Assembly: GCA_018970085.1 (NCBI GenBank)
Contig: JAGWXD010000003.1
Location: forward strand, 62,001 to 126,000
Direction: 5' to 3'
DNA from: Cyanobacteria bacterium REEB459
GTDB taxonomy: Bacteria > Cyanobacteriota > Cyanobacteriia > Phormidesmidales > Phormidesmidaceae
Length of the DNA stretch: 64,000 nt
Part shown: in pieces, positions 56,475 through 64,000 of the stretch
Position numbering within the stretch: position 1 is the first letter of the stretch
Layout of the letters: the number at the start of each line of letters is the position of its first letter
Notes under the pieces: model-generated
Seen by the model: only the letters and a program-made list of their open reading frames with translations
What the model was told of the DNA's origin: nothing
Databases searched by the model: none
Translations under genes and position numbers: made by a program

Positions 56475-57209
56475 CTAGGGCTGAGCTGAGGAGCGACCCA
56501 AAGGTTGCAGCTTGCCCCATGCTTCAGCCGCCGCTGCTTGTTCTGCCAGTTTTTTAGTAGGGCCCCGGCCAACGCCCCAGCAAGCACCACGAAACCACAC
56601 CTCCGATCGATAACGACGGGCCTGGTTATCCCTAGGGGCTACTTCTACGGTGCGGTATTCGGGTCGAGTCCGGTCATGGGCCTGGGTGAGAACCTGCAAG
56701 GCATCTTTATAATTTTGCCGAGCCGGGTCTTGCTGCAGACGGTGGGTGAGCCGTTGCAGGTGAGGGTCGAGCCAGGGGCGAATCAGATCAAGGTTGTGGT
56801 TCTCCAGATATAAAACCGCCAGAATAGCTTCAAAGCTATCAGCCAGGAGGGCTGGAGATACACTCTCTGGTCGCGCCAACCCTCTAGCCGTTAATAGATA
56901 GCGATCAAGCCCCAGTTCGGCGGCCAGCTGGGCCAGGGTGCGATCGCTGGTGAGTACCGATCTCAGGGCAGAAATTTCCCCCACCGTAGCTTGGGGAAAG
57001 GCACTTTGCAGGTACTCCGTTGCCGCCAGCCTGAGTACAGCGTCCCCCAGCAGTTCGAGCTGCTCGTAGTTATCCTCAGCATCGGCAGAGTCATGGGTCA
57101 ACGCTCGATCTAGCCGTTGCCAATTGACCTCAATGGGTTCGGGCAGACCCAATTTCTGTAAGCAGCGGTGAAGCTGACGATGGGCTCTTGAGGGTAGGGA
57201 GTCGACCAT
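56475..57209 (-). CDS. rnc: Ribonuclease III
   Basis: Double-strand-specific endonuclease for rRNA and other RNA processing. The catalytic signature is NYEQLELLGDAVL (canonical NERLEFLGDSVL), the second acidic cluster is ALLADSFEAILAVLYLE, and a C-terminal dsRNA-binding domain (about 165-240, NYKDALQVLTQ, GVGRGPTKKLAEQAAAAEAW) follows. 244 residues. The start codon lies only 5 bp after the 3' end of rnpB on the same strand, with no Shine-Dalgarno. Confidence 0.95.
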   Translation of the reverse strand: MVDSLPSRAHRQLHRCLQKLGLPEPIEVNWQRLDRALTHDSADAEDNYEQLELLGDAVLRLAATEYLQSAFPQATVGEISALRSVLTSDRTLAQLAAELGLDRYLLTARGLARPESVSPALLADSFEAILAVLYLENHNLDLIRPWLDPHLQRLTHRLQQDPARQNYKDALQVLTQAHDRTRPEYRTVEVAPRDNQARRYRSEVWFRGACWGVGRGPTKKLAEQAAAAEAWGKLQPLGRSSAQP

Positions 57210-57214
57210 AGAAA

Positions 57215-57605
57215 GGGGGAAGGAGCTAGACGTAAGCCGGGTTCTGTTCCCCCGTTGGGGGGCGGTTATCTATCTGGGACGGCTGTTACCAGCCGCCTCT
57301 TGCGGTGCTCTATAACGGGGCCGGAAAAAGACCAACCCTTGCCCCTCTGACCTTGCACCCGACCGGGGTTTACCGAGCCAGCACCTCTCGATGCTGCTGG
57401 TGCGCCCTTACCGCACCTTTGCACCCTTACCTGTGCCACCCAAAAAGCCAGGCTTTTGGAGGCCATTGGCGGTATGTTTCTGTGGCACTATCCTCACGGT
57501 CACCCGCACTGGGCGTTACCCAGCAAGTCTGGTCTTTCGGGAGCCCGGACTTTCCTCAAACTGGCTAAACCAGCCTGCAACCGCCTGCGCTACCTCCTTC
57601 CCCCC
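57215..57605 (-). ncRNA. rnpB: RNase P RNA
   Basis: Catalytic RNA that matures tRNA 5' ends. On the minus strand the universally conserved GAGGAAAGTCCGGGCTC stands near the 5' end, AACGCCCAGTGCGGGTGACC with GAGGATAGTGCCACAGAAAC follows, and the 3' part has GATAACCGCC and AGAACCCGGCTTAC. Terminal P1 helix GGGGGAAGGAG...CTCCTTCCCCC sets ends at about 57605 and 57215; these are estimates of a few bases. About 391 nt, type A. Confidence 0.95.
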
Positions 57606-57673
57606 TTAGTGTAACCCCTAACCATCAGCAGGAAGATAACCAGGCCAGGGTAGCAGGGTGCGATCTCCACCCC

Positions 57674-57707
57674 AAAAAAGGGGGATACTGATTGACAGCA
57701 TCCCCCT
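57674..57707 (-). terminator. Rho-independent terminator of cpcG
   Basis: On the minus strand AGGGGGAT pairs with ATCCCCCT (with an inner CTG/CAG extension), followed by TTTTTT. It lies 74 bp after the cpcG stop. Confidence 0.85.
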
Positions 57708-57780
57708 GAGCTTGAGTTCGGTCTCCACCCTTCCACCTACCCCACCCTAGGGGCGCAGTAGATGATTACATAGGCTGGGC

Positions 57781-58536
57781 CTAGAGTTGGCGATAGGGTA
57801 CGGCGGTGGCAATGTTGATGTCGCCCACCGAAACCCTGGCCGGAGCAGCACTGGCTGGAGCTAGACCACGAGCCATATCCAGGAACATTCTCGGGTTACC
57901 AGGGGTAATCTGTTTCTCCTGGGGAACAAAACGCTTCACCTGAGACTGCCAGATAATTTGGGGGAAGCCCAGTAAATTACGATGGTAGGCATCGTAACGG
58001 GGATTTTTGATATGAATGGGCCGTTCCCCTTCAACCCGACCGGGAAGAACTCGACGACGCTGATAGGGCACAATGTTGTAGCCGAAGCTGTCTAGATACT
58101 CTTGACTATCTAGGAGTTGATCGACAAAGCCTTGGATCCCCTTAGTGGCCACGACAATCGACCAGGCAATTTTTTCCCGCTCGCTGTAAACATCACGGCC
58201 CAAAAACTTCTGAACGCAGTGCTCAACAAACTTATAGTTGCTATTTTTCTCGTAGAAGCTGTTGTAAAAGGTAGGGGACAAGGCAAGACCGCGGATGAAA
58301 TCCCGCACCGTAATCTGACCATTACGCAGTTGAGACTCTAGAAAAGTCTGGCGGTCCCACTTAAAGGCATGGAAAAACACTTGCCGATAGGCAGCCTCGA
58401 TCAAGGCATCCATATCACTGGCACTAAACAAATCATCGGTGGAAAACACCCTGGGCTGCTCGTCACCCCCCACTTCGTAGGCAGCAACCCGTTGGTTTTG
58501 ACTGGACGGAGAATAGCTTAATAACGGAAGAGACAC
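57781..58536 (-). CDS. cpcG: Phycobilisome rod-core linker polypeptide CpcG
   Basis: Linker joining phycocyanin rods to the allophycocyanin core. The N-terminal linker domain (about 18-155) has [59 protein letters not shown] and [20 protein letters not shown], and the core-binding tail begins [15 protein letters not shown]. 251 residues, GTG start. Shows that the organism builds phycobilisomes. It has its own terminator. Confidence 0.96.
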   Translation of the reverse strand: MSLPLLSYSPSSQNQRVAAYEVGGDEQPRVFSTDDLFSASDMDALIEAAYRQVFFHAFKWDRQTFLESQLRNGQITVRDFIRGLALSPTFYNSFYEKNSNYKFVEHCVQKFLGRDVYSEREKIAWSIVVATKGIQGFVDQLLDSQEYLDSFGYNIVPYQRRRVLPGRVEGERPIHIKNPRYDAYHRNLLGFPQIIWQSQVKRFVPQEKQITPGNPRMFLDMARGLAPASAAPARVSVGDINIATAVPYRQL

Positions 58537-58664
58537 GTTTGAATCTCCAGACTCTTAGCAAAATTTACAAACTTTACAGATGATCATACGGGAATGGCTG
58601 CCTTGAACTAAAACCCGATGAAAAAATCAACACAGTCCTTAACATTTTGGCCCCAGGCTACTGC

Positions 58665-59645
58665 CTAGCCTGACAGAGGGGGAGGCAGTAGCACTCGGTT
58701 GCCCCTGGCACCGTTAGAGAGTACCTGACGATGGGCCGTAGCTGCTGCTTGCAGGGGTAGACACTGGTTAACGATGGGGCTAAGACTACGGTTGATTAAA
58801 CCAGCGTAGAGGGCTTTTTGAATACGATGGAGGGTCTCGGGGGGGCTGCTAAACAGGTTTACCCCCGTCACCCAAATTTCCCGACTAAGAATATGGCGAG
58901 GATCAATGGTGATCTCACCCCGACTACCCACCACCACCACTCGCCCGGCCGGGGCCAGCCAGGTGAGGTCCTGGTTGAGATTAAGGTTGGCCAGCATTTC
59001 TAGAATAATGGTTACCCCCTCTCCTCTGGTGGCCCGGCTTAAGTCGGCAGAGTAGGTCACACTGTGGTGGTCAAGCACCACCGCATCGCCCTGTTTGGCC
59101 ACCAGGTCGCGCCCGGCGGTACTACCGCCGGTACCAATGACGCTTAAGCCAGCGGCTAGGGCCAGTTGTACCGCCGCCAAACCTACGGCTCCGGTGGCTC
59201 CATGAATTAATACCCGATCTCCGGGCTGGGCCCGGCCCTTTTCAAACAAAGCCCGGTAGGCGGTGGAGTAGGGAACAAACAAGCAAGCCCCCTGTTCAAA
59301 GGACAAATGGGAGGGCAGGGGATAGACCCAGGGGCGATCGTAGCGGGCAATCTGGGCATAGGTGCCGGTCTGGGGCCAGCCACCGTAGACCCGATCGCCC
59401 ACCTGTAGATCCTTAACCGCTGCGCCCACCGCCAGCACCCTGCCGGCGCCATCCACCCCTGGAGTGTAGGGTAGACAGGGCAGTCGACCATAGGTGCCGG
59501 CCCGAATGTAGGTATCTACAGGGTTAACCCCCGCCGCTAGAATTTCTACCAAAACCTGAGTATCGGTTTCCAGAGTGGGGGCAGGGATGGTTTCCATGCG
59601 CAACACCTCAGGTTCACCAAAATGATCGACACGAATGGCTTCCAT
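58665..59645 (-). CDS. Quinone oxidoreductase / zinc-independent MDR alcohol dehydrogenase
   Basis: Medium-chain dehydrogenase/reductase of the NADPH:quinone reductase type. The N-terminal GroES-like part (AAGVNPVDTYIRAGTYG, TPGVDGAGRVLAVG) precedes the nucleotide-binding part (GATGAVGLAAVQLALAAGL). Zinc-binding cysteines of classical alcohol dehydrogenases are absent. ATG 59645 gives 327 residues. Ends the minus-strand series ftsZ-thiD-ABC. Substrate unknown. Confidence 0.87.
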   Translation of the reverse strand: MEAIRVDHFGEPEVLRMETIPAPTLETDTQVLVEILAAGVNPVDTYIRAGTYGRLPCLPYTPGVDGAGRVLAVGAAVKDLQVGDRVYGGWPQTGTYAQIARYDRPWVYPLPSHLSFEQGACLFVPYSTAYRALFEKGRAQPGDRVLIHGATGAVGLAAVQLALAAGLSVIGTGGSTAGRDLVAKQGDAVVLDHHSVTYSADLSRATRGEGVTIILEMLANLNLNQDLTWLAPAGRVVVVGSRGEITIDPRHILSREIWVTGVNLFSSPPETLHRIQKALYAGLINRSLSPIVNQCLPLQAAATAHRQVLSNGARGNRVLLPPPLSG

Positions 59646-59704
59646 AGGCTGTGAGTATCCAGGGTAGGTAGGGATGGCCAGAACTCTAGTGGCCCCCAGC
59701 AACC

Positions 59705-60439
59705 TTACCATTCCAACTGATCGGGGGTGGCTCGCTGGACATGGTGCTCAATGCTTTGAATCTGGCCATCGCGCATGGTAATCACCCGATCGCCCATGGC
59801 TCCAATGCCGGCGTTGTGGGTAATGACAACAACGGTAGTGCCTAGGTCCTGATTGACCCGGGCCAGCACCTCCAGCACCCGTTTACCTGTACTATAGTCT
59901 AAAGCACCGGTTGGTTCATCACAGAACAACACTTCGGGACGCTTGGCAATGGCCCGGGCAATGGCAACCCGCTGCTGCTCGCCCCCCGAGAGTTGGGCGG
60001 GGAAGTGGCTTAGGCGATCGCCTAAGCCTACCAGTTCCAGGGCCGTGGCTGGAACCATGGGATGAAGGGCGATATCCGTAACCAGGGCGACGTTTTCCTC
60101 AGCAGTGAGACTGGGGATCAGGTTATAAAACTGAAAGATAAACCCAATAAATTGGCGACGAAACTGAGTCAACCTCCCCTCACCGGCCTGGGTGAGATTT
60201 TGTTGGCGAAAATAAACCTCTCCATTAGTGGGCACATCCAGCCCCCCCAGAATATTGAGCAGGGTGGATTTGCCACTACCCGAGGGGCCGAGAAAGACCA
60301 CAAACTCGCCTTCATAGAGGTCTAGATCGACCTGCCGTAAGGCCTGTACCTGGACTTCTCCCATGGTGTAGGTCTTGGTTACCTGGCGGGCGTGAAAAAG
60401 CACCACAGGCGCCGTGGCCGGGGCAGCAGAGCAGGCCAT
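59705..60439 (-). CDS. MacB/DevA-type ABC transporter ATP-binding protein
   Basis: Second exporter ATPase of the MacB/LolD/DevA type. Walker [18 protein letters not shown]-loop [16 protein letters not shown], signature [14 protein letters not shown], Walker [15 protein letters not shown] and the switch His (VITHN) are intact. 244 residues. It starts 2 bp after thiD, implying translational coupling. No permease or membrane-fusion gene follows. Confidence 0.9.
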   Translation of the reverse strand: MACSAAPATAPVVLFHARQVTKTYTMGEVQVQALRQVDLDLYEGEFVVFLGPSGSGKSTLLNILGGLDVPTNGEVYFRQQNLTQAGEGRLTQFRRQFIGFIFQFYNLIPSLTAEENVALVTDIALHPMVPATALELVGLGDRLSHFPAQLSGGEQQRVAIARAIAKRPEVLFCDEPTGALDYSTGKRVLEVLARVNQDLGTTVVVITHNAGIGAMGDRVITMRDGQIQSIEHHVQRATPDQLEW

Positions 60440-60441
60440 CG

Positions 60442-61275
60442 CTAGTCGACCGAGCCCAGTAGCGGAAAGAAGTGCCCCACCGGGCCCTGGCCCTGGCCCA
60501 GAGCCAGGGAGTGTTTGAGAGCTTCTGTAACGTAGGCCTTAGCCGCCTCTACCGCCCTCCGGAGGGAAGTGCCAAGGGCCAGATGGGCCGCGATCGCAGC
60601 TGACAGGGTACAGCCAGTCCCATGGGTATGGGGGGTATCGACGGTTTCAGTGGCCAAGACCAGCACCTCCCTGCCGTCAAACCACAGATCTACCCCTCGC
60701 AACGGCTCAGCCATTCCCCCGCCCTTGACCACAACCGCCTGAGGACCAAGCTGATAGATAGCCCGGGCGGCCGCCTCCATATCCGCCAGGGTGGTCAGGG
60801 TCAGACCACTCAACAGCTCAGCTTCGTAGCGGTTGGGAGTGACCAGGGTAGCCAGGGGCATTAGTTGGGTGATCAGGGCATTAATCGCTCCATCATCAAT
60901 TAGCTGAGCCCCCGTGCGAGAAACCATCACCGGGTCCACCACCAGGGGTGGGCAAGCAGACAGGCCCTGGAGGGTAGCCGCCACCGCCTGAATAATCTCC
61001 TGATTCAAAAGCATGCCAGTTTTTACAGCATGGGCCCCAATATCATCGAAGACCGCCTCCATCTGAGCGACTACCGCCGCTGCTGAAAGGGCATCAACCC
61101 GACGCACCCCCAGGGTATTTTGAGCGGTAACGCAGGTCAGGGCGCTGGTACCATGGACACAATGAAAGGCAAAGGTACGTAAATCAGCCTGAATCCCTGC
61201 TCCACCACCGCTGTCAGAGCCAGCAATGGTAAGGCCAACAGGAATTGCCGCAGAGGAAAAATCACCCGAAACCAT
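60442..61275 (-). CDS. thiD: Hydroxymethylpyrimidine/phosphomethylpyrimidine kinase
   Basis: Phosphorylates HMP and HMP-phosphate in thiamine synthesis. Start block [39 protein letters not shown] and the ATP-site [20 protein letters not shown] are diagnostic. 277 residues. 6 bp after ftsZ, so probably part of its transcript. No TPP riboswitch was found. Confidence 0.94.
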   Translation of the reverse strand: MVSGDFSSAAIPVGLTIAGSDSGGGAGIQADLRTFAFHCVHGTSALTCVTAQNTLGVRRVDALSAAAVVAQMEAVFDDIGAHAVKTGMLLNQEIIQAVAATLQGLSACPPLVVDPVMVSRTGAQLIDDGAINALITQLMPLATLVTPNRYEAELLSGLTLTTLADMEAAARAIYQLGPQAVVVKGGGMAEPLRGVDLWFDGREVLVLATETVDTPHTHGTGCTLSAAIAAHLALGTSLRRAVEAAKAYVTEALKHSLALGQGQGPVGHFFPLLGSVD

Positions 61276-61281
61276 GACAAT

Positions 61282-62490
61282 TTAGCGGTTATTAGGCCGT
61301 CGTCGCTGCAAAAATTCAGGAATGTCTAACCCCCCTACCAGACCACTAGGATTACTACCCCCACTTGCTTGTAACGGAGGGCTGGAGAGATTGCGCTTAA
61401 AGGGGGTTACCCGGGCTATTTCCAGGTCCGAGGGATGGCTGACCCGGGTGTTAAATCCAGTGGCAATCACGGTAATTCTGACCTCACCCTGGAGCCGTTC
61501 GTCAATGACGGCACCGAAAATGATATTGGCGTTGGGATCAACCCCTTCGTAGATAATTTCTGCTGCCGCATTGACTTCGTGCAGGGTCAGGTCACTGCCA
61601 CCCGTCACGTTAAACACCGCCCCTGAGGCACCATCAATGGAAGCTTCCAGTAGGGGAGAAGAAATAGCAGCAATGGCCGCTTCCCGGGCCCGCGACTTAC
61701 CCGAGCCCACCCCAATGCCCATCAGAGCTGTACCGGCATCGGCCATAATCGCTCGCACATCGGCAAAGTCGACATTCACCAGACCAGGGATGGTGATAAT
61801 GTCAGAAATACCCTGTACCCCTTGACGCAAAATATCGTCGGCGGCACGAAAGGCCTCCTGCACCGGGGTCTGCTCAGAAATAACAGACAATAATTTATCG
61901 TTAGGAATCACAATCAGGGTGTCCACCCGCCCTTGCAGCGCGGCAATGCCCTCATCGGCCTGGGTCATGCGTCGCCGCCCTTCAAAGGTAAAGGGACGGG
62001 TCACCACACCCACGGTTAGGGCTCCCGCTTCCTTAGCCGCCTCCGCCACAATTGGGGCTGCCCCGGTGCCCGTACCGCCCCCCATACCCGCTGTAATAAA
62101 AACCAGGTCGGCGCTATCAAGGGCCGTGGCAATCTCATCACGAGACTCTTCTGCTGCCTTCTGGCCAATGGCAGGGTTGCCCCCTGCCCCCAAGCCGCGA
62201 GTGAGCTTTTGACCGATGTGCAGGGTGTTGGATACGTCGGTATGGTCAAGAGCCTGGGCATCGGTATTTACGGACCAAAACTCAATTCCGGTCAGACCGC
62301 TGTGAATCATCCGGTTGACCGCATTACAACCGCCTCCACCAACCCCAATCACCTTGATACGGGCAATACTACCAGGCGTGGGATAACTGTGGTTGAGCGT
62401 ATCTGCGGACATGGGGTTAGCACCGTTAAGTTGACTGTGGTTGAGCCCGACAAGGCTAAAAGGATTGGGGGATGCAGCTGAATGGTTCAT
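61282..62490 (-). CDS. ftsZ: Cell division protein FtsZ
   Basis: Tubulin-like GTPase that forms the division ring. [12 protein letters not shown] near residue 51 opens the nucleotide site, the tubulin signature is [17 protein letters not shown], and the C-terminal partner-binding peptide is [10 protein letters not shown]. 402 residues including about 43 non-conserved N-terminal residues before [11 protein letters not shown]; an internal ATG at residue 27 could be an alternative start. Downstream of ftsQ across a 219-bp gap. Confidence 0.97.
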   Translation of the reverse strand: MNHSAASPNPFSLVGLNHSQLNGANPMSADTLNHSYPTPGSIARIKVIGVGGGGCNAVNRMIHSGLTGIEFWSVNTDAQALDHTDVSNTLHIGQKLTRGLGAGGNPAIGQKAAEESRDEIATALDSADLVFITAGMGGGTGTGAAPIVAEAAKEAGALTVGVVTRPFTFEGRRRMTQADEGIAALQGRVDTLIVIPNDKLLSVISEQTPVQEAFRAADDILRQGVQGISDIITIPGLVNVDFADVRAIMADAGTALMGIGVGSGKSRAREAAIAAISSPLLEASIDGASGAVFNVTGGSDLTLHEVNAAAEIIYEGVDPNANIIFGAVIDERLQGEVRITVIATGFNTRVSHPSDLEIARVTPFKRNLSSPPLQASGGSNPSGLVGGLDIPEFLQRRRPNNR

Positions 62491-62709
62491 AAAATCTGCC
62501 GACTGAAAAACATCGCAGAAGCTAAAGGCAGCCTGGACAGGGGTGAAACGGCAACCTGAAGGAAGGGAACGGTGAAAATCTAAGGATTTTTATGGGCCCT
62601 AAATTTTGGTACTGAACTAGCAACCCCTGCCTGGTTTCAGACAACTATAGATTACTTCATCGAGAAAGGAACAAACCAGGCAAAAAAACTGAAAATCTTA
62701 AAGCCTACT

Positions 62710-63570
62710 TCATTCCTTTGCCGGCAACTTTGCCATGCCATCGGGGGTGAGGGTAATGGCTGGTTGCTCGGGCTTGGTTAAATCAATGTGGGCTACCAGG
62801 GATTTTTTCACCCGTTGGGGCAGGTTGCGCATTTTATCAAGGGTGGCTAGCTGCTCTCCCAGTTCTGCCGTATAGGGGCCCAGATAGACCTTACCCAGGT
62901 CTGTCTCTAACACCAGGTTGGCGGGATCTCGCCAGTCTATGGTGTGAATGGCAACCGGACTACGATGGATAGTGGCATAGAGTTGGGGCCAATAGCGCTG
63001 GTATTCGGGTTTCATGCCCTGAAGTTTTAAGGCTGGTAGAGGTGGACTGGCAGTCCTGAGCTGGCCCAGGCTGGACATCGGCATCCAGGCTCCCTGGTCG
63101 TCGATTAGACCAGCCTGGAGAAATTGACCCTGAGCCTGCTCAGTAGGCAACACCACCGCTACCGGTAGCCGTTCCTGCACCGTCACCAGCAAACCGGGGG
63201 GAAGCAGTTGACGATTGACCTTGACCCTGACCACCGGAGCCCGTTGCCGCAGTTGCTGGGCGATCGCCTGGGGATCAATCTCCATCAAGGACTGGGGATA
63301 GGAGAGCGGCACCAGGTCCTGAATCATCTCGGCACTCAATAGGCGGGTACCTGTGACCTGAATCTGACGGGGGGACTGAATCACCCAGTTGGGTCGGGTA
63401 GCGACCCAAAAGCTGGCTGCCGTCAGACCCAGCAGGGCCAGCCAGCGCCAGCAAGATTGACCCAGGGAAATTTGGCGTTGACGCCGCAGGGCCTGCCGAC
63501 GGGTCTGGAGTTGCTGACGGGATAGGGGAGCCAGGGGTGTCATACCAGATTCAAGTATTTTCAATGTCAT
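62710..63570 (-). CDS. ftsQ: Cell division protein FtsQ/DivIB
   Basis: Bitopic division protein with a POTRA domain. A basic cytoplasmic start (LSRQQLQTRRQALRRQRQ) is followed by one membrane helix (about 42-60), then POTRA (IQVTGTRLLSAEMIQDL, RQRAPVVRVKVNRQLLPPGL) and a beta domain. 286 residues from ATG 63570, or 277 from ATG 63543. It overlaps the upstream ORF by about 20 bp, indicating translational coupling. Confidence 0.9.
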   Translation of the reverse strand: MTLKILESGMTPLAPLSRQQLQTRRQALRRQRQISLGQSCWRWLALLGLTAASFWVATRPNWVIQSPRQIQVTGTRLLSAEMIQDLVPLSYPQSLMEIDPQAIAQQLRQRAPVVRVKVNRQLLPPGLLVTVQERLPVAVVLPTEQAQGQFLQAGLIDDQGAWMPMSSLGQLRTASPPLPALKLQGMKPEYQRYWPQLYATIHRSPVAIHTIDWRDPANLVLETDLGKVYLGPYTAELGEQLATLDKMRNLPQRVKKSLVAHIDLTKPEQPAITLTPDGMAKLPAKE

Positions 63571-63994
63571 TAGAGGCCGATTTTAGCGTCTGTAGCAATT
63601 CCTGCAATACTTTTTGCCAACGACTGGCTAACTCAACTTCGGTAAAGGGAATCTGATGGCCTGGGCCCTGGTGAAGGCCCAGGTGCAGATAGATCTGCCG
63701 ACCGGCCCGGGGGTGATCCCCGGGCTCTAGCAGCTGGCCATCCACCTGCAGTCGAATCTGGTCTACCTCAAGCAGGGATACCCTGATCAGGTCTACCGGT
63801 CCCTGGCGGGTCGGGCGACCCCAGGTCAGGGTCGGCCCCACCTGGCCTAACACTGCCCTAATGTCGTACTTACTGCGATCAAACTGGGCGGCCCAGCGCT
63901 GGTAGGCCTGGACCTTTTGATATTCATGCCAACCAGCCCAGGCTAGGCCGACAAAAGCAGCTAAGAGGGGCAGCCATAGCAATCCTCGTTCCAT
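63551..63994 (-). CDS. Unknown small membrane-anchored protein upstream of ftsQ
   Basis: 147 residues beginning with one hydrophobic segment (LLWLPLLAAFVGLAWAGWHE) followed by a soluble domain rich in Leu, Gln and Arg (YDIRAVLGQVGPTLTWGRPT). In-frame stop at 63998-64000 fixes ATG 63994 as the start. No family recognised. Its end overlaps ftsQ, so it belongs to the division transcript; the role is unknown. Confidence 0.72.
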   Translation of the reverse strand: MERGLLWLPLLAAFVGLAWAGWHEYQKVQAYQRWAAQFDRSKYDIRAVLGQVGPTLTWGRPTRQGPVDLIRVSLLEVDQIRLQVDGQLLEPGDHPRAGRQIYLHLGLHQGPGHQIPFTEVELASRWQKVLQELLQTLKSASNDIENT

Positions 63995-64000
63995 ACTCTA

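Overview
The window is chromosomal DNA from a cyanobacterium, very probably a filamentous one. RNA polymerase has the split rpoC1/rpoC2 arrangement. psaE, ndhO, cpcG (phycobilisome rod-core linker) and ccmP (beta-carboxysome shell) are present, GCGATCGC (HIP1) octamers are scattered throughout, and there is a hetR gene with a PatX-like peptide gene just upstream. hetR with an RGSGR precursor is the hallmark of filamentous cyanobacteria. Nothing here decides whether the organism makes heterocysts. I see no insertion sequence, prophage or CRISPR array.

Layout. 1-9.1 kb: end of an MscS-type channel gene, a class A beta-lactamase-fold protein, a minus-strand cluster rpsP-khpA-phoH-trmJ-like, an O-methyltransferase, the cell-wall amidase amiC and an aspartate aminotransferase. 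9.1-13.5 kb: the patX-hetR patterning region, with long, repeat-rich and palindrome-rich non-coding stretches, and a convergent coiled-coil gene. 13.5-20.2 kb: ppk1, glmS and a copper P-type ATPase. 20.2-28.8 kb: a pseudokinase-TPR protein, a second small secreted peptide gene (ending in an RSGSGHR-like motif), an FAD monooxygenase, tadA, a MacB-type ATPase, a DCC protein, pepA and lexA with its own SOS box. 28.8-41.5 kb: hisD-uspA, then divergently the rpsT-tatD-rpoB-rpoC1-rpoC2 operon. 41.5-44.6 kb: rbsK, a zinc-ribbon-like protein, ndhO, mutM, psaE and a DUF3155-type gene. 44.9-56 kb: a histidine kinase, prmC, a YbjQ-type gene, nadC, a structured RNA with a tiny ORF, a CHAD protein, a DUF1350 protein, an RND pump, tRNA-Gly(CCC), hisIE, ccmP and a small exported protein. 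56-64 kb: rnc, rnpB, cpcG, and the minus-strand division cluster (upstream ORF, ftsQ, ftsZ) followed by thiD, an ABC ATPase and a quinone oxidoreductase.

The most interesting part is 9.3-11.7 kb. A predicted secreted 82-residue precursor carries two complete RGSGR pentapeptides, the HetR-binding inhibitor motif of PatS, HetN and PatX. It lies upstream of a HetR whose peptide-binding EELD pocket is conserved. Upstream of the precursor gene are a 96-bp tandem duplication and two perfect inverted repeats, and the hetR leader is rich in potential stem-loops. This looks like a self-contained activator/inhibitor patterning module with an unusual two-copy inhibitor. Other points of interest are a structured RNA with a tiny ORF and a clear terminator (48.6-48.9 kb), a 24-bp perfect palindrome (56.06 kb), an 18-bp-stem hairpin between rpoB and rpoC1, and a beta-lactamase-fold protein lacking the deacylating Glu166.
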